Part shown: in pieces, positions 39,855 to 48,964 of the stretch
Layout: the number at the start of each line of letters is the position of its first letter
Position numbering within the stretch: position 1 is the stretch's first letter
Origin: Ogataea parapolymorpha DL-1
Taxonomy: Eukaryota > Ascomycota > Pichiomycetes > Pichiales > Pichiaceae
DNA: 64,000 bases
Direction: 5' to 3'
NCBI RefSeq assembly: GCF_000187245.1
Contig: NC_027862.1
Span: 1,178,001 to 1,242,000, forward strand
Program-made: the position numbers and the translations under genes
The notes under the pieces: generated by a model
Told to the model about the DNA's origin: nothing
The model's database searches: none
What the model saw: the letters and a program-made list of their open reading frames with translations, nothing else

Positions 39855-40844
39855 TCACGCTCTCATTTCAAACCGTCTTCCGCTCGCGGTCTTTCTTTCG
39901 CTCCTGTGCTCCTCATCGTCCACGTCTCTCCGGGCCCTGTTAAGGATTTTGGTGAAACTATTCACCCTGAATCTCATTCTCTGGTGCAGGTAGCACTTGA
40001 CGATTTTGATGTGGTAGTGGAAGTACGACCTGAACAGCTGGATGTGAGTGATAGAGTTCCACTTCACGTCTTCGGTGCTCAGATGTCTTGGAAACAGCAC
40101 GAATGTGATATACGTTTTGTTGTGGGTGTTGGCGGCCTCCAAATGTTTAATCTCGAGCGGAATTTCCTGGTGCGAGTTGATCACCTGCGGGGCCTTTTGG
40201 ATGCTACGTTTTCTGGCATCGCTAAACTCCTGCAAAAACACTTTCGAGAAGATCTTGTCCGTGTCGTCTTGGAAAATAGTCGAGAAAATCACAGTCACTC
40301 TATCATTCGACGGTTTGATGTAGATGGACTCCATGTCTCTGTAGTGCAATTGCAGAACCTGTTCGTTCGAGTTGTTGGGAGAATCCTCTCCATACAAGTT
40401 GTTAGGGTCCACCGGCTGCTCTTTCGAGAGCACCTCATATCTTTGGAACGCCTGAAGGAATGGCGCGGCGAAACAGTTGCGCTTCAGAAGGGAAAGCTCG
40501 GCAATTAGCTGCTGTTTTTCGTCTTCGTTAGAGAACGTCGCCTGCTCGACATCGATGTAAAGACTGTAGTCATAACCATACTCGGGTTGTGTTTGTTGGA
40601 TGAATGGGTACTTGGAGTACTTTGAGTTGAGCAATTCCTTCACTCCGTAGTTCACAAGGTCGTTCCAGCACTTGATGCTGATAGACAGCAGAAGTTTTGT
40701 TTTGGACTCTGGGGTAGACAAGTGGTAGGTGGTGAAATCAAAATCGGTGATGATTCTGTCCAGAAACACTGGCGTGTAGTCCGGAGCAAACGCCTGGCTA
40801 ATTGCCTCCTCCACGAGCAAGTTCTGCGGTTGTAGTTGTAACAT
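39855..40844 (-). CDS. ARC35: ARC35/ARPC2, large structural subunit of the Arp2/3 complex
   Basis: Forms the core of Arp2/3 with ARPC4 (ARC19, also in this window at 61.7 kb). The 329-residue protein has the N-terminal FLDRIITDFDFTTYHLSTPESKTKLLLSISIKCW block and the C-terminal SYFHYHIKIVKCYLHQRMRFRVNSFTKILNRAR helix that packs against ARPC4. A basic tail follows. Length agrees with yeast Arc35 (342). Confidence 0.93.
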   Translation of the reverse strand: MLQLQPQNLLVEEAISQAFAPDYTPVFLDRIITDFDFTTYHLSTPESKTKLLLSISIKCWNDLVNYGVKELLNSKYSKYPFIQQTQPEYGYDYSLYIDVEQATFSNEDEKQQLIAELSLLKRNCFAAPFLQAFQRYEVLSKEQPVDPNNLYGEDSPNNSNEQVLQLHYRDMESIYIKPSNDRVTVIFSTIFQDDTDKIFSKVFLQEFSDARKRSIQKAPQVINSHQEIPLEIKHLEAANTHNKTYITFVLFPRHLSTEDVKWNSITHIQLFRSYFHYHIKIVKCYLHQRMRFRVNSFTKILNRARRDVDDEEHRSERKTASGRRFEMRA

Positions 40845-40974
40845 GAAGAATACGTAGCGAAAATAAAATGATTATGTAACAAAAAAAAGTTTCGAGACGA
40901 CGGGAGCCATATGAACCAAGTCTTTCAATGAATCACTTATATGTTTAAATTCTTGAATCTGTAATATTATACAA

Positions 40975-43900
40975 TTAATCGGTGTCTCTGCGTTTACCCA
41001 GTTCGTTCAGTACAGTGTCCAGTGCATCCCTCAGAGAACGCGCTTGCTCGTCTCCGGCCCCAAGCGACTTGAGGTCTGTCTGGCTCTTTCTTGTATTGAT
41101 CAGGGTGTTGTTCTCTGTATCCGAGTGAGAGTACAGGTCAGACAGCGTAATCCCACTATTCTGTAATTTCTTTAGTGCATCAAGGAACTTCTGGATGTCG
41201 CTTGATCCAGAAAGTGCCGCGAGTAGGGAGGTCTGTTTCTCTTGCAACTTGTCTGCGTCAAGGCTGGCCTTTTTAAAAGTGCTGGACGCTTTAAATGTGT
41301 TTGCCTCCTCAGCAACCATATTAAGACTCGACACCGAATTGTGAGCCACCATTGGCGATGATTCGGCCTTAAGCTCTGTGGTCTCTGTGTCTGACAGCTG
41401 CGGAGAGAGTCGTTTTGCCTCTTCCTTATTTTCAATGAAAAAGTCATAAGTTTTTCCAGTATGGCACGGAGCACCGACTTCAGGGTGCATTTTTGCAAGC
41501 AATTCCAAACACTTCTTGACAGATTCGTCCACCATGATAAGTCTGATGAGGGTCTCCTTGCCTTCTATCGTGAGTCTTTGCTGTAATTGCAATTTGACTA
41601 GCTCCTTGATAGCAGCATGCATTTCATTGCGCAACTTGTCCGTGTACTCAAAAAATTCCTTCACCTCTTGTTCGGTCAAGCTATCAGACTTGCGCAGCAT
41701 GTCCATAGCCATTTGAGTGAACGGCTTGCCATTCTGCGTCACTTTCAGCAGCGGGTTCAGGTCTGAGCTACCGTCCGTGTCTCCGTACAGTGCTCTTTCC
41801 ATGTTGCGCATGGTGAGCAGCCCCACTTTCTGGTGAAACTCTGGAGGAACGCCTTCCAGGTCGTAGTCAATATTGAATAGCGACCGCGAGTACTTGAGAG
41901 ACTGACAGAGCGACTCGCAGCATGCTTCTGTCAACACATTCTGCTTGATGGACAGATAATTGAGGTTTTTGATGAGCGGGAGCGTCTCGCTCAGCTGGAT
42001 CAGCGCAACCTGCGAGAAATCGTTGCCGTCCAAATTCAAACGATGCAGGTCCTGGAAAAGAGGCAGGTACGTGACAAACTTGTGCATGAACGTCTCGAAC
42101 AATTTTTTGTTGTTGGAAAGATCCAGATACTTGAGGTGCGAAAACTTGGAAAATGCGTCAAAAACAGCAACCGTGTCCTCGTTGTCGCGGAGGTTGCAGC
42201 TGTTGAGCGAAAGGAGAGCCAGAGAGGACCGGAAGTTCTCCTGTTTTGTGTACTCGATGAACGGACGCAGCTTCGTCGATAGGTCATTGTAGCCCAGGTC
42301 CACCCCAACAACGTTCGAGCTTTCCTTCATCCAGTCAACCACAATCTCGATGTGGCTCAAAGTGAGATCGTTGAAAGCAAGACCGATCTTCATGGTGTTT
42401 TTCAGTCCTAGCTTCAAAAAGTCCCTGAACACGGCCAGATCATTAATTTTGCAACCACTCAAAACCATCTCGTTAATTCCACGACGTACCATCAATGTTG
42501 CTGTCAGCAAAGACCAGTCCATATCGGAACGGTCCTGAATATTGCATGTCATCCGGTCTCTGGTGTCTGCTGGTTTTCGAAGCTTTTGGAGGTTGAGGTC
42601 AAGGGATGGACACTGTGTGAGGTCTAGTCTTGTGAGAGCTTTATTCATCGACAGGAACCAACAAAGCATCTTCCAGCCTTCAGCGTCAATTGGAGTGTTT
42701 CTTAGGGATAATTTCTCAAGGTGCCGCTTGCTCAGGAGCGCCGCTAACAACGTGCGGAACATCTCGTGTGTCATTGAAACTCCGTCCAGAGAAACGCAGT
42801 GAATAGGCGCAATGCGAACGAAATCGGCAAAAGAAAGCACCTCAATCAGCGAAGGATGTGGATTGCGCAGTTGCAGAATAGGCAGCGGGTCCGTTGACCC
42901 CTTGGGGATCTGTTTAAGAGTGGCAGGGATAGGAAGGATTTCCCGTAGATGGCAGCAACGGGTGTACAATTCGTCCAGCTTGAGCGTGACGACTGGCTTT
43001 TCCATTGGCTTTTTTCTTCTGACCATCGGCTTGTCGATCTTAATGTCGTCGATCGGTCCCATCGAGTCCCCGGTAGTTCGGGCCTTCTCTGCTGCCATCA
43101 CTTTGTCGTGCTGATTAATGGTCTGGTCTGACGGACTTCTCTGCATGCTTTCAGATGAATCCTGGTGGACGAGCCTTAGATGGCCGGATCCACCCACCAC
43201 GATACCGGAAGAGGCGGTCTTTTGCTCTTCTGGGCTGAGTTTGTGGATGATCAGCTCTCCGTCAGGGCCCACCTCGACATTTCCCTTACGTGGGTGTCTG
43301 GATGGAATTTGTTGTGGGGGGTCGTTGACAAAAGTTGTGGTTGCAAAAGCCACTTTCCGAATAGGCTTGACGTCTCTGAGGGCCTTGATTGGAGGCGACT
43401 TCTCGACTTTGGGTGGGGGAGGTACGTAGGAAATAGACAGAGACGAGCTTCTGGACGGGTGTGGCGAAAGGTGGCTCGCGTCCTTGTTGCGAGAGAGTTT
43501 AAGGAACGACCCGAAAACACCCTCTTTCGACTCCCTGGTAGACGGACACTCCTCCTCCTCCGCCGGATGGTTGTACTTTGGGTGCAGTGAAAACGCCGAG
43601 GGGAGTTTCGGTTTGTCAGGGTGCGGCGGAATTTCTTCAGGGCTGTATTTGATGTGCGACTCTATGGTTGGAGCGAAAACATTGTACTCGGGCGAATCCA
43701 CATAGTCCATAGTGTCCTCAATGTCTTTCAAGTATTCGTACAACTTGGGGTCTAGGTCCTTGTATTTGCTGGATAATTTCTCTGAAGGAGCCCGTTGTGG
43801 CTGCTTGACTTCCTCCTTTGGTTGTTGTTCCACTGACTGCCTCCTTGGACGTGGAACCTCGGAAGCTGGGGGTGCTGAAACAGGCGAGACGCTAACCGAG

Positions 43901-44343
43901 GACGACCGCGACCGTGGCCGCTCCTCCTTGCCAAATATCCTGCGGAAAAAACCTCCATGCTTCTTTGGTTCCGAAGTACAGGATGGCGAAAGCACATTGG
44001 TGGACGACCGGGCTAGCGAAGAGGTGCCAAACTCCTCTTTGGTGCGGGACGTCGTGCCATCAACTGTCCGCGATCTGCGCAGAGGAAGCAGGTCGTGGTT
44101 GCTCGCAACAATATCTGTATCAGGGGCAGAGACAGAAGGCAATGCTTTGCTGTTGCTTGAAGTAGCCAGGGATGGAGATTTTATTGGAGATAACGTAGAA
44201 CCTGTGGGTGCCCCACGGAGAAACCAGTCGTATTCTGCCGTCTCCAGCGTATCATTGACCACCTGAAGCTGGTGTTGTAGCCGCTGGCGCAGCCGATCGT
44301 GCTGCTTCGTGTTATCAGTTGATGCTGTTGCAGACGATGACAT
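40975..44343 (-). CDS. Large leucine-rich-repeat protein, GIP3/HER1-like
   Basis: The 1122-residue protein opens with a conserved block DRLRQRLQHQLQVVNDTLETAEYDWFLRGAPTG. A disordered middle of about 430 residues contains PIRKVAF, which fits the RVxF docking motif for PP1/Glc7. A large LRR domain follows (about residues 490-850, with repeats such as LEKLSLRNTPIDAEGWKMLCWFL, LTRLDLTQCPSL and LKYLDLSNNKKL), then a helical C-terminus. The layout recalls yeast Gip3 and Her1, which are poorly characterised Glc7-linked/ER proteins; I am not certain of orthology. Function beyond possible phosphatase targeting is unknown. Confidence 0.75.
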   Translation of the reverse strand: MSSSATASTDNTKQHDRLRQRLQHQLQVVNDTLETAEYDWFLRGAPTGSTLSPIKSPSLATSSNSKALPSVSAPDTDIVASNHDLLPLRRSRTVDGTTSRTKEEFGTSSLARSSTNVLSPSCTSEPKKHGGFFRRIFGKEERPRSRSSSVSVSPVSAPPASEVPRPRRQSVEQQPKEEVKQPQRAPSEKLSSKYKDLDPKLYEYLKDIEDTMDYVDSPEYNVFAPTIESHIKYSPEEIPPHPDKPKLPSAFSLHPKYNHPAEEEECPSTRESKEGVFGSFLKLSRNKDASHLSPHPSRSSSLSISYVPPPPKVEKSPPIKALRDVKPIRKVAFATTTFVNDPPQQIPSRHPRKGNVEVGPDGELIIHKLSPEEQKTASSGIVVGGSGHLRLVHQDSSESMQRSPSDQTINQHDKVMAAEKARTTGDSMGPIDDIKIDKPMVRRKKPMEKPVVTLKLDELYTRCCHLREILPIPATLKQIPKGSTDPLPILQLRNPHPSLIEVLSFADFVRIAPIHCVSLDGVSMTHEMFRTLLAALLSKRHLEKLSLRNTPIDAEGWKMLCWFLSMNKALTRLDLTQCPSLDLNLQKLRKPADTRDRMTCNIQDRSDMDWSLLTATLMVRRGINEMVLSGCKINDLAVFRDFLKLGLKNTMKIGLAFNDLTLSHIEIVVDWMKESSNVVGVDLGYNDLSTKLRPFIEYTKQENFRSSLALLSLNSCNLRDNEDTVAVFDAFSKFSHLKYLDLSNNKKLFETFMHKFVTYLPLFQDLHRLNLDGNDFSQVALIQLSETLPLIKNLNYLSIKQNVLTEACCESLCQSLKYSRSLFNIDYDLEGVPPEFHQKVGLLTMRNMERALYGDTDGSSDLNPLLKVTQNGKPFTQMAMDMLRKSDSLTEQEVKEFFEYTDKLRNEMHAAIKELVKLQLQQRLTIEGKETLIRLIMVDESVKKCLELLAKMHPEVGAPCHTGKTYDFFIENKEEAKRLSPQLSDTETTELKAESSPMVAHNSVSSLNMVAEEANTFKASSTFKKASLDADKLQEKQTSLLAALSGSSDIQKFLDALKKLQNSGITLSDLYSHSDTENNTLINTRKSQTDLKSLGAGDEQARSLRDALDTVLNELGKRRDTD

Positions 44344-44437
44344 GATGAAGACAAACTAATTTCGCGGACTATCGACCTTTATCGACCGCCAGAATCCAGA
44401 ATTTTTACTCCAGACCTCAATCTGCTTATCTAAGCAC

Positions 44438-44445
44438 TTACGTCA
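44438..44445. promoter_or_regulatory. TTACGTCA CRE/Yap-type site upstream of YOR1
   Basis: A single TTACGTCA lies in the divergent promoter of YOR1 and the GIP3-like gene. It matches Yap/Sko1-type bZIP sites, consistent with stress control of an efflux pump, but it is short and binding is unproven. Confidence 0.3.
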
Positions 44446-44660
44446 TCCGGCAGAAAGAGCTCGGGTCCCGGAAGCATAACTGATTCAGCAAGCAAGAGCA
44501 GGCCCAGATCTGTCTGCTAGAGGACGTGACCAGAGATGATCCTTACCAAGGACATTCACGGCACCGCACGGCGGGAAGGCTACAACTAATATACGGTTTT
44601 CAGTTGCTTGCTCCGGCGAGATCGACCCGGGCCCGAGAAGAAGGGTGAAGCCCGCAACTC

Positions 44661-44681
44661 AAGTTCGTGTCAACCGAACTT
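44661..44681. repeat. Perfect 7-bp inverted repeat upstream of YOR1
   Basis: AAGTTCG and CGAACTT are separated by seven bases, giving a 21-bp dyad 83 bp before the YOR1 start. The symmetry suits a dimeric transcription factor. The motif is seen directly; a binding protein is unknown. Confidence 0.45.
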
Positions 44682-44764
44682 AAAAATCATGGTTTATCGA
44701 TTCGCACGGCACTAAAGTTTAAGGCCGAAATTCTTAATTCCCGATATACATTTTTTCATATTTT

Positions 44765-47700
44765 ATGAATACCGAGCAAGCCTTCGAGAAGCACCTTGCC
44801 CTTCAAAGACGGCCGCTAACGTTTTTGTTGAGCAAGAATGTTCCTCCGTTGCCGTTGCAGGAGGAGCGAAAGACGTTCCCGCATTATAAGACCAATCCTC
44901 TATATCGCTGCTTTTTCTGGTATTTGACACCCCTTCTGCGGGTTGGGTACAAGAGGACACTCCAGCCGGAAGATTTGTTTGTTTTGGATGAGCAGCAGAC
45001 GATTGATTACATGTACACCAAGTTTAAGAGCACGTTCGAACCAGAGGTCGAAAAGCTTTTGGCCCAGCATATTGCTCGAAAATGCCAAGAGCGCGGCGAA
45101 ACACCGGAGACTTCCTCGGTCTCTCCAGAAGAGGATGCGGACGACTTTGAAATCAAAGTGTCTGTTTTAGGTAAGCATTTGTTCTACACATTTGGCTGGC
45201 AGTATTCGAGAGCAGCCTTTGTGAAGGTGTTAGCCGATATCGCTGGAACTCTCATGCCCTTGCTTCAGAAAAAACTGGTCGATTTCGTGGAGACCAGGGG
45301 TTACGGGGCCAGCACCAACACGGGAAAGGGAGTCGGCTACGCTATCGGGGCGTGTGCCATGATCCTATTTTCCGGTATTTGCATTAATCATTATTTTTAT
45401 AACTCCATCACCACCGGAGCCAAGGTGAAGGCCGTTTTGACGAAGGCCCTGCTGGAAAAAAGTTTCAAACTCGACGCTCGCGGCAAGCACAGATTCCCTG
45501 TGGGTAAGATCAATTCTATTATGGGAACAGATCTCGCAAGAGTTGATCTTGCTATCGGGTTTTTCCCCTTCCTGTTCATTTTCCCTATTCCTGTTATCAT
45601 TGTCGTCGTGATGCTGATTGTTAATATCGGGGTTTCTGCTCTTGCAGGTATTGCTGTGTTTGTCTTTTTCACGCTATTCACAGGATTTCTCATTAGATAC
45701 CTTTTCAAGTTGAGAGTGAGCGCAAATGTGTTCACAGACCAAAGGGTTAACTTAATCAAGGAGCTCCTGAAAAATTTCAAAATGATCAAGCTGTACGGCT
45801 GGGAAAACTCGTATCTTCGCTCTTTCCAGAAAATCCGTTCCCAGGAGATGTCGACGCTGTTCAAGATGCAGGGCGGCAAGAACGTTCTGATCGGAATTTC
45901 GCTCTGGATGCCTTTGGCTGCCTCTATGGTGGCATTTTTGGTTCTTCACAGCCTGAAGAGCAGTCGTTCTGTTGGAGACATTTTCTCATCTCTGACTCTT
46001 TTCCAGGTTCTCACACAGCAGTTCCTGTTGGTCCCTGCCAGTCTTGCCATGTCCAGTGATATGGTCATTGGACTCAAACGTGTCTGTCAATTACTTTCCT
46101 GTCCGGAGGATAAGGAGCTGGACAAGTTTTTTGATGACCTCGATGACGAGAAACTAGCAATGAAGATTGAGAATGCGAGCTTCCAATGGCACACTTTTGA
46201 GGACGATGAAACGGAGGACAAGAACGAGAGTGTCAAGAGCACCAAAAGCACCAAGAGCTCGACAATGTCCGAGGAGCAGGAGGTTGTGGAAAAGGAGTCT
46301 CACGAGCGCGAGGAGCTATCAAAGACGGATTTCCCAGGGCTGCTCAATTTGAACCTGTCCATCAAAAAAGGTGATTTCGTGGTTGTTACAGGCTCTGTTG
46401 GGTCTGGAAAGTCGTCATTATTGAACGCATTGTGCGGTTTCATGCCCAAGACCGAGGGAAGAGTTTGCAAAAATGGTAGTGTCATGCTTTGTGGTGCCCC
46501 GTGGGTGCAAAATGCCACTGTGAAGGACAATATCACGTTTGGCCGGCCTTTCGATCAGGAAAAGTATGACAGCGTTGTGAAAGTGTGCTCCTTGAAGGGA
46601 GACTTTGATCAGCTGCCAGGAGGAGAGCTCACAGAGGTGGGTGAGCGTGGTATTACTCTCTCTGGTGGCCAGAAGGCGCGGATCAACCTTGCCAGAGCCG
46701 TCTATGCTGACAGAGACATTATCATGTTGGACGATGTTCTGAGTGCTGTGGACGCCAAGGTTGGCAAGTTCATAATGGACGAGTGCATTCTTGGATACCT
46801 CAGGGATAAGACGCGTATTCTTGCTACGCATCAGCTTTCGCTGATTGGCTCTGCCGACAAAATCATGTTTTTGAACGGTGACGGATCCGTTGACTGCGGA
46901 ACGTTTGCCGAGCTCAGGAGCAGAAACACCGAGTTTGTGAGACTTATGGAGTTCAGTCATGACGTTGAGAAGGATGACGACGAGGAGACATTAGAAAACG
47001 AGAAGAAGGGCTTTTTTGACGACGAAGACAAGGGTAAGCTTGTTCAGGCGGAAGAAAAGGCTGTCAACGCAATCTCCTGGCAGGTGTACAAGTCGTACAT
47101 CAACACAGGATCTGGCAAACTCAGGGCCTTGCTCCCCATGCTATTTTTCCTCGTGATTGCTCTCACCACCTTCCTCACTCTATTCACCAACAACTGGCTG
47201 TCTTTCTGGATTGTCGACAGATTCCACCGCCCAAAGAAGTTCTATGAGGGCATCTATATTATGTTTACTATGCTGGTTATGGTTTTCAACGTTCTGCAGT
47301 TTATGATCCTCGTCTATTTCTGCAACAGAGCAGCGCTGCGATTGAACATCATGGCCTTCAAGAGAGTGTTGCATGCCCCAATGTCGTTCATGGACACGTC
47401 TCCTATGGGACGTGTTCTCAATAGATTCACTAAGGACACCGACGCCCTGGACAACGAGATTCAGGATCAACTCAGAATGTTCCTTAATCCAGCAGCCACC
47501 ATCATCGGCACCCTCGTTCTGTGCATTATCTACCTTCCGTGGTTCGCCATAGCTATTCCGTTCCTGGCAATGCTGTTTTTCCTGGTGTCCTCGTTTTACC
47601 TGTCGAGCTCGAGAGAGGTCAAGCGGCTCGAGGCCGTGAAGAGATCGGTGGTGTACTCGCACTTTAACGAGGCACTGTCTGGAATGGACACGATCAAGGC

Positions 47701-48850
47701 CCACGGCTCCACGGAGCGGTTCCTGAAGGTAAACGAAAAACTCATAGATGACATGAACGAGAGCTACTACGTTGTTGTCGCCATCCAGGGATGGCTTGCC
47801 ATTAGTTTGGACTCGGTTGCGACGCTGCTGTGTCTGATCGTTGCACTGCTCTGCTGTTTCCGTGTGTTCAACATCAGCGGAGCTTACACTGGTCTGCTGC
47901 TTACCTATGTCTTGACCATTGCAGGTCTGTTGAGTTTCATGCTGAGATCGCTGACCGAAGTCGAAAACCAGATGAACTCCGTCGAAAGAGTCAATTATTA
48001 TGCCACCAGTATCAAACAGGAGGCGCCTTTCGAGATACCAGAGAACGACCCAGAGCCAAGCTGGCCTGCTGTAGGAGCCGTGAAATTTATCGATGTCAGC
48101 ATGAGATACAGGGAGGAGCTTCCGCTGGCCGTCAAGCACCTCGACATCAACGTTCGTGGGGGCGAGAAAATTGGTATATGTGGCCGCACGGGAGCCGGAA
48201 AGTCGAGCATCATGTACTGTTTGTTCCGGCTGGCGGAATTCGAGGGCCAAATACTGATTGACGGAGTCGACATATCGAGAATCGGACTGCACAAGCTGAG
48301 ATCGCGGCTGTCTATAATTCCGCAAGATCCTGTTTTGTTTAGCGGTACTGTGCGCTCGAACCTGGATCCTTTCGGCGAGCACGACGACGAGACCCTTTGG
48401 ACTTCGCTAGGCAAGGCAGGTCTTATCGACAGAGATCTTTTGCCTCAAGTCAAGGAGCAGAGCAAGGGGGACCCCAATCTGCACAAATTCCATCTGAGTC
48501 GGACTGTTGAGGATGACGGTTCGAACTTCTCTCTTGGTGAGAAGCAGCTGATTGCTTTGGCCAGAGCCCTTGTTAGGGGCACGAAAATTCTGGTTCTGGA
48601 TGAGGCTACTTCGAGCGTTGACTACGAAACCGACGCCAAAGTTCAGACGACCATCACCAAGGAGTTTAGTGATTGCACTGTGCTCTGCATTGCACACAGA
48701 TTAAAGACTATTGTGAAATATGACCGGATCTTGGTCATGGACAAGGGACAGATCGCCGAGTTCGACACCCCACGGAAATTGTACGACCAAAAAGGCATTT
48801 TCAGGTCGATGTGCAACAAGAGTGGAGTTTCTGAGGCCGATCTAAAATAA
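44765..48850 (+). CDS. YOR1: YOR1-type ABC transporter (ABCC/MRP subfamily), drug efflux
   Basis: Plasma-membrane ABC exporter of organic anions and phospholipids. The 1361-residue protein has two transmembrane domains of six helices each and two nucleotide-binding domains. NBD1 Walker A is GSVGSGKSS (about residue 543) with signature LSGGQKAR (about 632). NBD2 Walker A is GRTGAGKSS (about 1139) with a degenerate signature FSLGEKQ (about 1254). It lacks the TMD0 extension of vacuolar MRPs, as Yor1 does, and the first lasso segment FPHYKTNPLYRCFFWYLTPLL aligns with Yor1. The upstream region carries CRE/Yap-type and inverted-repeat sequences (see 44344-44764). Confidence 0.93.
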   Translation: MNTEQAFEKHLALQRRPLTFLLSKNVPPLPLQEERKTFPHYKTNPLYRCFFWYLTPLLRVGYKRTLQPEDLFVLDEQQTIDYMYTKFKSTFEPEVEKLLAQHIARKCQERGETPETSSVSPEEDADDFEIKVSVLGKHLFYTFGWQYSRAAFVKVLADIAGTLMPLLQKKLVDFVETRGYGASTNTGKGVGYAIGACAMILFSGICINHYFYNSITTGAKVKAVLTKALLEKSFKLDARGKHRFPVGKINSIMGTDLARVDLAIGFFPFLFIFPIPVIIVVVMLIVNIGVSALAGIAVFVFFTLFTGFLIRYLFKLRVSANVFTDQRVNLIKELLKNFKMIKLYGWENSYLRSFQKIRSQEMSTLFKMQGGKNVLIGISLWMPLAASMVAFLVLHSLKSSRSVGDIFSSLTLFQVLTQQFLLVPASLAMSSDMVIGLKRVCQLLSCPEDKELDKFFDDLDDEKLAMKIENASFQWHTFEDDETEDKNESVKSTKSTKSSTMSEEQEVVEKESHEREELSKTDFPGLLNLNLSIKKGDFVVVTGSVGSGKSSLLNALCGFMPKTEGRVCKNGSVMLCGAPWVQNATVKDNITFGRPFDQEKYDSVVKVCSLKGDFDQLPGGELTEVGERGITLSGGQKARINLARAVYADRDIIMLDDVLSAVDAKVGKFIMDECILGYLRDKTRILATHQLSLIGSADKIMFLNGDGSVDCGTFAELRSRNTEFVRLMEFSHDVEKDDDEETLENEKKGFFDDEDKGKLVQAEEKAVNAISWQVYKSYINTGSGKLRALLPMLFFLVIALTTFLTLFTNNWLSFWIVDRFHRPKKFYEGIYIMFTMLVMVFNVLQFMILVYFCNRAALRLNIMAFKRVLHAPMSFMDTSPMGRVLNRFTKDTDALDNEIQDQLRMFLNPAATIIGTLVLCIIYLPWFAIAIPFLAMLFFLVSSFYLSSSREVKRLEAVKRSVVYSHFNEALSGMDTIKAHGSTERFLKVNEKLIDDMNESYYVVVAIQGWLAISLDSVATLLCLIVALLCCFRVFNISGAYTGLLLTYVLTIAGLLSFMLRSLTEVENQMNSVERVNYYATSIKQEAPFEIPENDPEPSWPAVGAVKFIDVSMRYREELPLAVKHLDINVRGGEKIGICGRTGAGKSSIMYCLFRLAEFEGQILIDGVDISRIGLHKLRSRLSIIPQDPVLFSGTVRSNLDPFGEHDDETLWTSLGKAGLIDRDLLPQVKEQSKGDPNLHKFHLSRTVEDDGSNFSLGEKQLIALARALVRGTKILVLDEATSSVDYETDAKVQTTITKEFSDCTVLCIAHRLKTIVKYDRILVMDKGQIAEFDTPRKLYDQKGIFRSMCNKSGVSEADLK

Positions 48851-48964
48851 AATAGACGGAATTTTCCCGGTTTGGAAATTCTGATAAGGATTTTGCACAA
48901 GAAATCGATAGCGACGTTAATATTGTATAAAATTCATCTGGGTCCTCGTGACTAATAAAATATT

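Larger units (their letters stand above)
44344..44764. promoter_or_regulatory. 421-bp divergent promoter region of the GIP3-like gene and YOR1
   Basis: Holds a TTACGTCA CRE/Yap-type site (44438-44445). Three CACGGC cores occur: CACGGCAC at 44557-44564, CACGGCGG at 44567-44574, and CACGGCAC at 44705-44712. A perfect inverted repeat AAGTTCG-N7-CGAACTT lies at 44661-44681, 83 bp upstream of the YOR1 ATG. Exact Pdr1-type TCCGCGGA was not found. No ORF or tRNA is evident. Confidence 0.45.
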
